From Liriodendron chinense (taxonomy: Eukaryota > Streptophyta > Magnoliopsida > Magnoliales > Magnoliaceae), in NCBI GenBank assembly GCA_003013855.2, contig PVNU02000924.1:186001-250000 (forward strand): DNA of 64,000 bases, in the 5' to 3' direction. Shown piece by piece: positions 12,541 through 23,970 of the stretch (its first letter is position 1; each line of letters begins with the position of its first letter). The notes below the pieces were generated by a model, which was not told where the DNA came from, did not search any database, and saw only the letters and a list, made by a program, of their open reading frames with translations. Made by a program: the position numbers and the translations under genes.

Positions 12541-12558
12541 TGGTGTCGTTGCCGGGGA
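12541..12558 (+). other. Athila-B primer-binding site (tRNA-Asp type)
   Basis: TGGTGTCGTTGCCGGGGA follows the 5' LTR by six bases. It matches the tRNA-Asp complement with two C-to-T differences, at the positions where Athila-A has TGGCGCCG. Confidence 0.88.
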
Positions 12559-12899
12559 ATTTAGATAAACAGTTCTAGATTGTTTTAGTAGCTGTAGAAG
12601 TAGAAGTAGATAGGTTTTTTCTAATTTCCTAGGACTAACAATTTGTTTTTTTTTGTAGGAATTCTTCCATAGTTCAAGAAAATCGGGTAATATCATTCTA
12701 TCTTAGTACTTTTTACAAATTTTTTGAATTTTGTTAATTTTTTATTTTCGGACTTAGGATTAGTTTAGTTCTTAGTTGTGTGGTTTATGTCCCGTTGGGA
12801 ATGTGACCACACCAATTGTCTCCAATCCAAAGGTGGTCTAGTTGGACCATTATCAGTCCATAGACGAGTCCAAAAATACCAAGAGCTTTGTAATAACTT

Positions 12900-14590
12900 G
12901 GGGAGTATGGATCAAACACCTTTAAGGAATCCTCCCCCCTACTACAACTACAAAGGCCAATCTAGAGGGAGTAGGAGAGAATGAGGTACACAATGTTCCT
13001 CCAAGGAGATATTTATAGGACTACCTACAACCGGCCCATACAATTACACTCTTATGTGTGGTCTTACCACCAACTGGGGGAAACATTGATATAAAGCCGG
13101 GTGTGATTCAACTTTTGCCAAAGTTCCACGGACTAGACTCTGAGAGCCCATATCTACACTTAAAGGAATTTGAAGAAGTGGTGGTTAGTTTGCAATATGC
13201 TAATGTTTCAGAAGATGCCATTAAACTTAAAATTTTTCCTTTTTCATTTAAAGAAAGAGCTAAGAGTTGGCTCCACTCTCTTAGACCACATTCGATAGGG
13301 TCATGGAATGACATGACCCGGGAATTCTTGAAAAAGTTCTTCCCGGCTCATAAAACGAATACCCTTCGAAGAGCTATAATGAACTTTTCAGCTAAAGAGA
13401 ATGAATCATTCTTTCAATATTGGGAAAGGTCTAAAGACCTCCTACTTGCTTGCCCACATCACGGCTACGAAAGCTGGCGAATCATAAACTTCTTCAACGA
13501 TGGATTAAGTTTTAACATGCGCCAATTTGTAGAGATGATGTGCAACAGTGAGTTTATGAGCAAAAATCTAGATGAAGCCTGGAGTTATTTGGACATGTTG
13601 GCCGAGAATGCCCAATCATGGGATACCTCGGACAAATCTAGTAATCTCAAGCCTCCTCAACAAAAGGAGAAAGGGGGCATCTATATTCTTAAAGAAGAAG
13701 ATTATGTGAATGCAAATATAGCTAGCCTCACAAGGAAGGTCGAGGCCACGGAATTTAACAAGAGTGGAACTTCTAAATCCACGGAAGCCATGAAGAACAT
13801 ATGTGGAATTTGTGCTACTAATATACACGCTACTCAAGATTTTTCTATAATTCCTGCGTTTCAAGAGGTGTTACAAGAACATGCAAATGCCACATATGGA
13901 TATCAACGACCTTTTAATGGACCGGTGGGTAACACGTATAACTCTACTTGGAAGAACCACCTAAATTTTAGTTATAAGAATAATCCCACGAAAAATCCTA
14001 CCAACTCTCAAGGAGGGCCATCCATGTAAACTATGGCCCCACCTCAAATCTCAATGGAGGATACTCTAAAGGCGTTTATGCAAGGGCAAATGCAAATCAA
14101 CCAATCAAATCAACAAATGTTCCAAGAGCTTAAAGTTTCGGTTGATGAGATAAAGGGACGCTTGAATGCTAGGGAAGGGACCTTTCTAGCCCAACCTCAG
14201 GCCAATCCAAACCAAGTACATGAAGTAAGCATCCCTAATCTACCCAACCAACATGTGGAGCAAGCCAAATTCGTCTCCACTCTTAGAAGTGGTAAGCAAA
14301 TTGACAAAACTATTCCGGTGAAGGCTAACAAGCCTAATGATCCGATAAATTCTGAGGATGAGGATAGATCTAAGTCAGCCCGACAAGAAACGGAACGCGT
14401 TTATAAGCCCGTAACACCATTCCCTTCGAGATTAGTTACTCCAAACTCTCTCCCAAACTCTCATGATATTTTAGAGATTTTCAAACAAGTCAAGAGAAAC
14501 ATTTCATTGCTTGATGCCATTAAACAAATCCCTTCTTATGCCAAGTTTCTAAAGGACCTATGCACAACCAAACACAAATATAATATATAG
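12900..14590 (+). pseudogene. Athila-B gag, interrupted by stops
   Basis: Gag sequence can be read from about 12,980 (DYLQPA-like) with an early break. The open frame 13058-14029 contains GNIDIKPGVIQLLPKFHGL, FPFSFKERAKSWLHSL, YWERSKDLLLACPHHGY and EAWSYLDMLAENAQSW. Near residue 245 is a zinc-knuckle remnant, CGICATNIHATQDF, whose last cysteine is replaced by F. A TAA at 14027-14029 splits it from the same-frame ORF 14033-14590, which holds TLRSGKQIDK and DAIKQIPSYAKFLKDLC. The core is better preserved than in Athila-A. Athila-A and Athila-B gag are clearly homologous but not recent copies of each other. Confidence 0.9.
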
Positions 14591-14629
14591 CAAAAGGCGT
14601 TTTTGAATGAGCAAGTGAGTGACATTCTC

Positions 14630-16082
14630 ACTCAAAAGACCCCCCAAAAATCAAAGATCCCGGTAGTCCACAATTTTATGCATCATTGGTGACTACTGGA
14701 TTGAATGTGCATTGCTAGACTTGGGGGCAAGTGTAAATTTAATCTCATACTCGGTATATGAGCAACTAGGCCTTGGTGAATTAAAACCCATCAAAACTAC
14801 GTTGCAACTCGCTGATAGATCCATCCGTGTACCGAGAGGGATAGTTGAGGATGTGTTAGTCCAAGTTGACAAATTCTACTACCCGGTAGATTTCATCGTA
14901 TTGGACAAGTAACGGGTTATGGATGCTAGCACTCAAATACCAGTGATTCTAGGACGCCCCTTCCTTGCTACATCAAACGCAATTATAAATTGTCGGAATG
15001 GGGTAGTGCAATTTTCCTTTGGAAAAATGACGTTGGAGGTGAATGTGTTCCACTTGGGTAAAAGACATAGGGATGATGATGATATCCATAAGGTTGATAT
15101 GATTGAATCAATCATGGAAGAGGAGTTCGCTTTAAATCAGAATTTTGATCCTCTAGATGTTGTTAGCTTTGATCCTTTTGAGGATTGGGATGACAATGAT
15201 GGCCCCCATGAGGTAAACATGATAGAATTTATGAATGATGGAGAGTTTCTCCAACATGATCTACCTGGAAGATTGGAGACATGCATGGCACACTCCAAGC
15301 ATGAAACTTATTTAACTATTAATGAGGCCTTGGAAGTGCCAATTTCTGAAAATTTATATGACAAGACACCAATTTTTGAGTTAAACACATTTATTATGCA
15401 GGATTTGAAAGAATTAGTGCTTGATTTGCCTACAGAGAGGCCAAAATCTGAAAGCGTGGAGGTTAAGGTCCCAATCCAACCTACACAAAAGGAGGAAGAC
15501 ATAAAAAATCTAAATCTGAAAACTTCCCCCTATGAGGTTTCCTATACTCTAGAGGAGTGTCTGACTTACTTTGAAGATTGGGATGATCCCATGATTTAAG
15601 ATATCATACACGCCTTGAGGGAGACCCATCTAGTGTATAAAAAGCTTCCCTCCACAGAGTGCCAAACTAAAAAATTAATTGTGGAAGCACCGGTGAAAAC
15701 TGATTTTGTGAAGACCATAACGACTTGTGAAGAAGAAATACAAGTCTCCACATCTCTTTGGTTTGTTCAAACCGATGAACACCACCTTTGGGATGACCCG
15801 TACTTGAATGATTTTTGCCCAGACAAGAAGGAAAAGAGATCCATCTTCAATAATTTCCAACCAATGCAATTCTCCTTTCCTAGTACATGTGACAATTTTA
15901 TTAAGGTACCTGCTGAAACCTTTCAGCAGGATTTTCAATGGGTTAGAATGATTAATGTCACCAATATACTTTTCAAAGAAGGATGGTGGATAGTTCTACT
16001 GAAAAATTTATTACACCACTTGATGATCCTGCTCAACTTTGTCCTTTTGGATGATATAATGCTGATTAATCTCCTAGTCTGA
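14630..16082 (+). pseudogene. Athila-B aspartic protease and downstream remnant frame
   Basis: From about 14,690 the protease reads MLDLGASVNLISYSVYEQLG (active-site DLGAS). A TAA at 14910-14912 interrupts it, and the same frame continues with IPVILGRPFLATSNAIINC and an acidic linker to the stop at 15597-15599. The frame stays open from 15615 to 16082. This last piece starts with linker-like sequence, contains HHLWDDPYLNDFCPD, and then runs into residues I cannot place (SFPSTCDNFIKVPAETF onward). RT and integrase motifs are absent. The frame is offset from gag by one base. Confidence 0.82.
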
Positions 16083-17253
16083 TGGAGATTCTCTTTTTAA
16101 AAGGATAACTTAGGTTTTATTTATCGCTTTAAGTAGGATTAGGTCTAGTTTGTTTTTTGTTTTAGTTCTATTTGTTTTAGAAGATTTAGTTGTCAGAGTT
16201 GTAGACTTCCATGATCAACTCTCTCAGGTGATCTCGTTCTCACTCTTCTTTATTTTTATCATTGCCCTCATGTTATTACTCATTACACATCTTTTACATT
16301 GATGACAATGCAAGATTTGGTTGGGGGTGAGATTCTTACATGAATCTAGGGTTTTGGACATTTCGAGCATCATATGTGCAAATTTTTTCAATTTTTTTTG
16401 AAAATTCAAAACTCGTTTGGAAAACTTTATTTCTATGCATTCGGGATGATACGAGTATAAGAAAATGAGATATGAAGTGATGAATGTTGCAAGTCTTGAA
16501 CTGCTTCTAATATAATGGTTTTATATGTGAATTCCCCTATTTATATGATTGATAGAAAATTTGAACACTTTTACAACTAGTTCACATTACACGATTCTCA
16601 TGGTTTGAAAGGATTATGTGATTTGTGGATTAGCTAGACTTAGGTTTGAGGTGTTGAGGAACCAAGCCGGGGTACTTTGTCCATCCTTGTCCATGGGAAA
16701 ATAACGAAAGATAAGGATTTCTAAAATCCTATCTAATATATAAAAAGAAAGGGAAATGAAGGATGAAAACATGGGAATGATGGAGAATATGGTCGAAAAT
16801 TTCGAAAAGAGCTACCTATTACCAACCGGGGGATGGTCTACCCATAACCAAAGCCGAAAATGGGACGTAGTGTGAAAGCCGTCAGAAGGACGGTAAGGCA
16901 AATTCCTTTCATAGGCTTGTTGTTGATTTGTACACCTTGAGATCCATAGTTTGGTTGATCTATGAAGAAGATGATCCCCAAAACTCATGAGATGAGCCAT
17001 CACTATGCACATTAAGTTGAATTTGTTCAAGTTCTTCTATTTTATCAATCAATTAGTGGGGATTCTATATGAACACCTATTATGTTTGAGAGTTTAAGGT
17101 TTCAGCTTCTATCACCCAGTTTCTCTGATTTTTGCACTTGTATGTCTTGGCATGTATAGAAGCATAGTTTCTGAAGGAGAGTTGAATTTTGGAGAATTGA
17201 ACTTGCTTCACGCATGTTTTGCTCGGGACTAGCAAAATGCTGGTTGGGGGGTT
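16083..17253 (+). other. Athila-B 3' non-coding region with polypurine tract
   Basis: No coding sequence is seen. The region ends with the polypurine tract GGTTGGGGGG (17242-17251) directly before the LTR. A second G-rich tract, GGTTGGGGGTGAG, lies at about 16319-16331, after CAATGCAAGATT. Athila-A has the same two-tract layout in the opposite orientation. Confidence 0.75.
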
Positions 17254-18896
17254 TGTTGAGCATCTAATTTATACATATTCTAACCTCTATCATCACACAT
17301 TATGCATGGTTTACGTGTTTTAAGTCTAAACTAATACATGTTTTTGTGTTTACAGGAATAAGAGAAGGATTTCGCCAAGATGATGTTGAATGATGATACT
17401 TTACATACCTTGAAGACCAAGGAATCAACTCTCAAAGGATGGAAGAAAGAAGCAAGAAGAAGAGGAAAAGAAATGAGAAGAAACCACCCTGGCCGATTGA
17501 TCGGTTGACTTGACCGATTGATTGTCAGGGTGGTCGATTAATCCCCTGGCCCAACCGATTGATCGGCCACTCAGTTTATGCCGCTGGACTGAAAGATGCA
17601 CCAACGATTGATCGGTTTCCCAAACCGATTGATCGCTCAAGAGGAGGAATTTTCAGACAGGTTGCTGGATAAAAAAGGGTCCCACCGATTTATCGCTCAG
17701 CCCGGGTGATCAATCACCCAAACTTAGAATTTTATGTTGAAGTCTTTGGACACTTTTTGTCCCCGCTGATCCATTGCCCAGCACCGCCGATTGATCGCCC
17801 ACCGCAAGCGATCAATCACTCAACTCCAGAGATCAATCGCCCGAGCCATCAGGATTCTGGAATCTGTTAAAGTCTCTGGACACTTTTTGTCCTGTGTGAT
17901 CCATCACTCACCACCTACGATCCATCGCCCATCACAAGCAATTAATCGACCACCTTGACCGATCAATCGCCCATGCGGCCAAGTCCAAAAACTTCTATTT
18001 CTGGTCCGATTTTCTCTGCCCAAGTGCATAACTTTACATAATTTCTTGAAGGTTCTGCGCAATTGGGGCTTGAAGGCTATAAAAGGACTCCTCTAATTCG
18101 ATCTAAAGGCATCCTAGAAGAGATTGGAAGTTGTGGAAGAGGAGGAAGCTTTGTGGAGTGCTGCAACTCCAGTTTCTCTGGTTTTTCTAGTTTTTCTTTA
18201 TGTTTTTCTTTACGTTTTTCCTTAATTCTAGTTGTAGTATGACAATGCTCAGTTAGAACATCTCAGCTAGGGTTGAGAGGTGAAGCTTGTAGCTAATCTC
18301 ATGTTTAATTCAGTTTGATTCAAGTACCTTTACTTTAAGTTCGGATTTTTATTGTTCTAGTTTGAATGAAAGTTGATATTTTTAGAAGTTTTATGAGAGT
18401 TCATGTACTTCGGATATGGATTCCTTACAATTCTTTGAGATTGTCATGTTTGTTTGATTAGATTCGAATTTTAGTAACCCTTGAGCAAGCCATAGTCCAT
18501 TGGCATGGCTGTTACTCCGAAGGCTACATGTTTGAATGCTATGTGCTTGATTAGAACTAGAACTTGAATTTCTGACTTGAATGGGATTATTGTGCTTCAA
18601 TGGTTTATCTTCCGACTAGATGAGAGATAGGACTTCAATTCTAGTTGTGTTTCATGCTTGAGTGAATGAATTAACGTGGATTGTTACAAGTGGATCCTCA
18701 ATGCCTTAGTTCTCTCTTTATTCTCAGATTTTCTAAAATTACTGTTTTAGTATTAGTTTACTTAATTGAAACTTCAAATCACTTAAATCTTGTTGCTGGA
18801 ATAATTTAGAATTGGTTTCCTAATTCCTTGTGGATCAACCTCGGTCTTACCGAGAATTATTACTACATGTTAGCCTTGCACTTGAGGCGAGCCAAC
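17254..18896 (+). repeat. 3' LTR of Athila-B
   Basis: 1,643 bp, TGTT...AACA, with the TATA box at 18078-18084. The CGATTGATCG array (about 17493-17975) contains extra units near 17697-17735 and 17764-17780 that the 5' LTR lacks. Outside the array the two LTRs differ only by scattered single bases. Confidence 0.92.
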
Positions 18897-19424
18897 ATTC
18901 TACACTCTACAAGAGAGAAAATAGCCTCTATACTTAGAATATTTCAGCATTTTCAGGCTCTGATGGGCGACCCCTCGAAGGATAAGTACCTCTTCAGGGA
19001 CCGAAGTCACTGACGCCAAGTCGCTTTTAAGCTCTTATCAACCTTCAAAATGAACGATTCGGGGTGCGGAGGATCAAATACTATGAATTTTGATAGTTGC
19101 TTCCTAATTTGAATCCTTCCAGTCAGCTCTTGGCATAAGAACTTCACTCCTCGAAGCACGCACGCTGAAATATGCATAGTCCGACTTCCAAACTTGGTGG
19201 TTGTGGGTTTTTGGGAATTCCGGATCATTTGGCTACCATATGCATGTCTAGGTTAGCTTCGAAATAACAGTTGTAGGTTTCAGTCACGATTGCGTAGGTC
19301 GCTAATGGTTAGGGTTGCGTTGGTGTCCGATCGCATTTTTCTGGTGTTTTCTAAGTCTGGAATCAATCCGGATCATCGCAGATGAACCGCTATATGTTGT
19401 TTTACCATGGGTGCAAATTTGAGC
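18897..19424. other. Unassigned sequence between Athila-B and an LTR fragment
   Basis: This continues the sequence into which Athila-B was inserted. I see no convincing gene, terminal repeat or tandem repeat. The small minus-strand frame at 19007-19228 has no recognisable motif. Confidence 0.4.
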
Positions 19425-20491
19425 CCCAACAAGTCCAAACTCAATCTAGAAATCAATTCTAGTTCTAATGAATCATAGAGAAGATGAACTTGTAACACTA
19501 CGAAGTAACAACCATACCAGGAGATAATGACATGATCTAGGGTTACTATAATTCAAATCTCATTAAACCAATATTATCATTCTAAAAAACTTATAAGCAA
19601 CTTATGTCCGGAGCACATAAACTCTTAAAATCATCTAAAAATATCAACTTTTATTCAAACTAGAACTTAAAAATCCAAAACCAAAGTTTAGAGTACTTAC
19701 ATGAATGAATTAAGTATTAAATCTAACTACAAGCTCTACCTCTTATCCCTAACTAAGAGGTCTAGCCAACCATGGAAAAGGTTGAACTAAAACTTAAAAG
19801 AAAAACTACTAAAAATACGAACTAGAAAAACCTGAAAAACAGAGTAGTAGAAGCTCTTTTTGATCTTCTTCATCTCTAAAATGATTGAAACTCTTTTAAG
19901 ATGCTTTAGGAAGAGAGTAGATGTGTCCTTTTATAGCAAAAATCGCTCACCGACTTAGAATCTTCGAGAATTATGTAAGTTCTTACACAGTCTGGGTGGT
20001 GGCTGACCGATCGGAGCTCAAATAGCAATGGCAATAACTGAAAATTTTCTTTTTGGGCGTCTGTCAACCGGCCAGATCTAATAAAAATAGTCCAGCGAGT
20101 TCTCACAAATTCGGTTAAAATTTGACATGTCTACCGACTGGTCGAAAAATGAGAATGACCGGTCATCGGTGCAACAATAGGGTCATTTTCTACAATTTCT
20201 GCATCTTACTTTTTTGGCCCTACAGCTCTGTACTCTATCTTTTTTACACAACTTAGGCATTGTAACTTAATGTTTCCTAATACTTTTTAGCTTTAATTTC
20301 TTTCACCTCTAAGCTCTTCTTCACCTAATCTTTTGAGTGCTTCAAAGTGGTTCTTTTAACATAGAATTCATGAGATCTCTCTCTCTTTCCTACAAACACA
20401 AATACGCTCATTAGATGGGTCTTTTAACAATCACAACTAAGTAAATGTGTAATGAATTGGGGTTAGAATATGCACAATTCAGAGCTCAACA
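19425..20491 (-). repeat. Fragment of an Athila-like LTR
   Basis: The right edge is clean: ...GAGCTCAACA ends at 20491, like the CTCAACA end of Athila-A LTRs, preceded by GGGGTTAGAATATGCACA. Internal matches to Athila-A LTRs include CTACCTCTTATCCCTAACTA and a minus-strand TATAAAA at 19929-19935. Upstream of that TATA (19990-20165) are degraded GACCGGTC motifs, for example TGACCGGTCATCGG. The GCTTCCCCAAG end is missing, so the left side is truncated; its boundary is approximate. Confidence 0.7.
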
Positions 20492-21130
20492 AGAGAAGAA
20501 AAGGAAATGGGGTTTATAAAGTGAAATAGATAGTGGTGGAAGAATATTTCCGCTGCTAAATGTTCTAATACAGTAAAAAAATAAAAATAAAGCATCAAGT
20601 AGCGAGGATATAGCGGCGGAACAAGATATCCATCGTTAGTGACAATATATAGTGGTGTAAAGAACTATCTACTGCTATATATAAATGGCGGGAATGGAGG
20701 CAGTGACGGGAAATAGGGTACAACAGCGGACTGCTACATCTACCGCTATATGTTTGGCATGAACAAGGTTTGCAAAGGCGAATTATTTAATTCGCCGTTA
20801 GAGTTCTCAGGGATATAGAGGCGGACTCTAACTTTCGCCGATATATTTGTCACATACAGCTAAAAAATTGAAGGGAATGCGTTTTGGTGGTGCGAATAAG
20901 GTTTACAATGGTGAATATCTAATTTATAATTAGAAAATGCGGCGAATACTAACATCCACTGCTGTATTTCTCTCATATAACAAAAACAATTTAGAGGGAA
21001 TGGGTTTTGGTGAAGCGAATAAGATTTACAACGACGAAAAAAGGATATTCGTCGTTATATGTTCATTATAATGGTGGATTTTGGTGTCCTCTGCTAAAAT
21101 CTATCGCTATATCCCATAGTTCTTATAGTG
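20492..21130. mobile_element. End fragment of a CACTA-type DNA transposon
   Basis: The right border reads ...TTCTTATAGTG, the complement of CACTATAAGAA, a typical plant CACTA terminus. Inside are many copies of sub-terminal motifs such as TATAGCGGCGGA, CCGCTATAT and CGCTGTATTT in both orientations, spaced tens of bases apart. Such motifs bind the element's own transposase in the Spm/En family. No transposase frame is present, and the opposite terminus is not found. The LTR fragment ending at 20491 abuts it directly, so the LTR insertion or a deletion probably removed the other side. Confidence 0.75.
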
Positions 21131-22789
21131 GGGCATAAAAAAAAAAATTCAATTCCTGCAAACCTGGTTCACCGAGAGTTGTCAGATGGCATCTGGATTG
21201 CTTATGTGGAAAAAAATGCCTAAGAAAACGTGCAAAATAGACTACGGGAATATGAGTCCTGCTAGTGCCCAAAACGTCCACTTATCAAATAGATAGATCA
21301 TATCACTTGAAAACGCCTAAAAAATGCAAAACAATTCTTGTAGGCCACCGACAAGAATCTGATTCCAGCTAGTCCAGTATATATAATTCTACTTGTTCTC
21401 TTATTTGGGGAGATGTGAGTTTTAGAGTGATGGAGAAGACATTTCGAGAGAGAAAAGTGATTTTTTTAGGAAAAAAGGATGCTTCATTCTTAAAGATGGA
21501 AGGCTAGAAAAATTATAACATGGAGAGAATAAAAGAGAGAAAAAAAGTCTGTTGAAGTCCACGTGTAGGGTTAGAATCGGGGATACTTGATCATCTCGTT
21601 GTTAAAGAATTTTGGTCTCTCCTTGTCATTCTCACATCTCATCCAAGCTTGTATGTACAAATTCGTTTACTTGTTCTTATTACTGTTTTTTTTTTCCTTT
21701 TTCTTACATTGGTTGGCTAGACTAACATTAAACGCTTAGTCTCTGTAGTCTGACCTCGAATGTGAATGAACTAAAACTCAACTCAATTCCTAAATAATTC
21801 TAAAATTCCATAAAATAGAAACCGCACTTTGTGCGGGTGGAAGAGGGTGCATGCCTAACCCCTTCCTTTTCCGTCATTGAGGCCCATACCTATAATTCTC
21901 TTATAGCAAATCAACCACAGGAGTCACTCAAGTTGGGGAATATACGATTTCCTAGCTCATAAGCGATTTTACCGTATTAAGCCAATTGTAAATTCAGAGC
22001 TTCATTTAATTGTGGTGATTTCAAGTCAATCAAATCATTCTTAAGTTAATACTACACCCCTTCTTCATATAGCTAGTAGTCCTAGCTTTTACTTTTTAGT
22101 CATTTACATTTACATTCTTTACTTTTTACACTCTTCTCTTTTTTATTGGGAGCCATTATACTATTGACATTCATTACACAAGAACTACCCTGCCATGTAA
22201 GAACTCATCTGGGCCCGTACGGGATTCCTATATGATCCTGTCATTAAGAAGGCCACCAAAAGGCACCACCCATGCATGTACCTAAAAGCTGATTTACCTG
22301 ATTCGAAAGGTATATCACTTACGAAACCTATTCGAAGCTTAGAAGCTGTAGATCACATATTCTACTCACACACTCCCGGTGCATTAAGAAAAGAAAAACA
22401 AAAGAAAAAAGAGGAAATAAAAGAGCATGCAAAGAAAAAGTAGAAGGCTCATTCACCACCATTAGGCTCAATAAAAAAGAGACCAGTTCGCTGCCCTCTG
22501 AGAACCACTTCCACCTATTGCATTATCATTCTCACCCAGTCTCGAGTGGCCATAATTGCACAGGAAGATCTACCCACTCTCTCCAATTTCCTGGGTTCAC
22601 CCACGCTTTAGGTGGAAGAGTTCCCTCACTCCTTCCCTCATATCAGATATGGCCCTTAACTTGAAAATGTTGGAGGAGCTAGTGATCCCCTCTCCATGGC
22701 GAGGCCACCCCTTAGCCCAAAGCACACTGGTGTTACCACATGGTGCCTTAATAAGATAGTCAATCCAATTTTTAATTCCCACATTGCCT
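21131..22789. other. Unassigned intergenic or old repeat sequence
   Basis: No gene, clear terminal repeat or RNA gene was recognised. AT-rich and purine-rich patches occur (around 22380-22450), and small frames near 22556-22782 overlap on both strands without motifs. It may be decayed LTR-element sequence. Confidence 0.35.
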
Positions 22790-23330
22790 TTAACTATCCA
22801 ACTCTAATATCCCCCCCTTAACGAGAACCAATCTCAACTCCAATATCCTCCCCCTAACAAGAGCCAATCATAATTCTAGTAAATCCACACAAATGTGGCT
22901 TAATTCCAGTAAGTCCCCACGAACGCGACACAATTCCAGCAAAATTCCCACAAACAGGGCACAACTTTAGCAAATCCCCACAACTATGGCTTAATTCTAA
23001 TATGTTTTCACAAATAGGGCTTAATTCCAGCTAGTCCCAATAAATAGGGTTCAACTCCAACATCTTCCCCTTAATGGAAGTCAATTCTAGTATTTTCCTT
23101 CCAGCCATCAATTACATTATAGCAGTCAATTACAACATTTACATTCTAATAGTCAATTCCAGCATTTCCCTTCTAGCAGTCAATAGCATTTACCTTTCAA
23201 CAGTCAATTACATTCCAGTAATCAATGCCAACATTTACCTTCCAACATTCATTGACATTCCAAAAATCAATTCTAACATTTACATTCCGGTTCTTAATTT
23301 CAACACCTTCCTACAGTAGGGAATTCTCTC
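22790..23330. repeat. Degenerate minisatellite, about 30-bp then about 27-bp units
   Basis: From 22878 units of 30 bp repeat about eight times, each of the form AGTAAATCC...CACAAATG...CTTAATTCC. From about 23110 the unit shortens to about 27 bp (AGTCAATTCCAGCATTTCC... type), with some units of 19-24 bp. Copies differ at several positions. Reading frames through it are by-products of the repeat. Confidence 0.8.
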
Positions 23331-23339
23331 CAACTACCT

Positions 23340-23887
23340 TTCCTCTCTAACAGGAACCCAGTCTAGTATGCTAATATTGGACCCTGATCTGTTAAATTTA
23401 AGGCCTGGACAAAGAATTGTTACTGTCCAAATTTTGGCCTCTGCAGATCGGTCAGGCGACCGGTCGAATTAGCCCAGTGATCAGCTATTTTATCAGTTTG
23501 GTTGTTGTCCCATTTTAACCCTCTACTGACTGGTTGGACAATTCATATGACCGGTCGGGCGACCAGTTGAAAGGCATGTTTTTTGTTGCCTTTTAGTTGT
23601 GTTTTACAGCAGCACATGCAACCTTTTTGGCCATTCTTTGGGTGATCTTTTGGGACACCTAAGGCCAATCTAAGATGACTAAAAGTATGCCTATTTGGTC
23701 AAGGTCATCTAGAGGTTTGGGTTTTTGTTTGGTTCAAGGTTCAAGGCTCACTAAGGTATCTCATTTACCTGTTTCTTCTACCTTAATTTAGCAGGTCCAC
23801 TTAAGTCTTTGGTCTTCATCTTCTTTAAGCTCAACCGACACCTAAAATCATAGACCTACGTAATTGCAATAGAAAAGTATACTAACA
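23340..23887 (-). repeat. Fragment of a second SIRE-like Copia LTR
   Basis: On the minus strand this starts TGTTAGTATACTTTTCTATT at 23887. It follows the same order as the start of the SIRE-like-C LTR, with shared blocks such as GTCGGTTGAGCTTAA, GAAGAAACAGGTAAA and CCTTGACCAAA, but is clearly diverged. In the position where SIRE-like-C has CGATCAATCG motifs, this copy has GACCGGTC dimers (23446-23465 and 23549-23568), each with a 4-base spacer. The far end was not found, and no TATA box is obvious. Confidence 0.72.
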
Positions 23888-23970
23888 GATACACCAAAGT
23901 CAACCGCTGCAACTTCCTAGCGCAATGGCTGCACATTTGCGAGTTACTTTCGTCATGCTGCTGATTTTTT

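Larger units (their letters stand above)
10929..18896 (+). mobile_element. Athila-B: non-autonomous Athila-type element with gag and protease only
   Basis: LTRs at 10929-12534 and 17254-18896 start TGTTGAGC and end AACA. The flanks are an exact 5-bp duplication, TTCTA at 10924-10928 and 18897-18901. The order is LTR, tRNA-Asp-type primer site, gag, protease, a remnant frame to 16082, 1.2 kb of non-coding DNA, polypurine tract, LTR. No reverse transcriptase, RNase H or integrase blocks are found. A short LWDDPYL-like match at about 15790 corresponds to the region just after RNase H in Athila-A, so the pol core appears deleted. It would depend on another element for mobility. It resembles the gag-bearing non-autonomous elements known in plants. 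Confidence 0.93.

Noticed and set aside
23888..23970. Coding continuation of the Tat-type element across the SIRE-like-C insertion
   Set aside because: A lysine-rich read-through can be made across the TTTTT duplication, but it stops within a few codons and no family block supports it.
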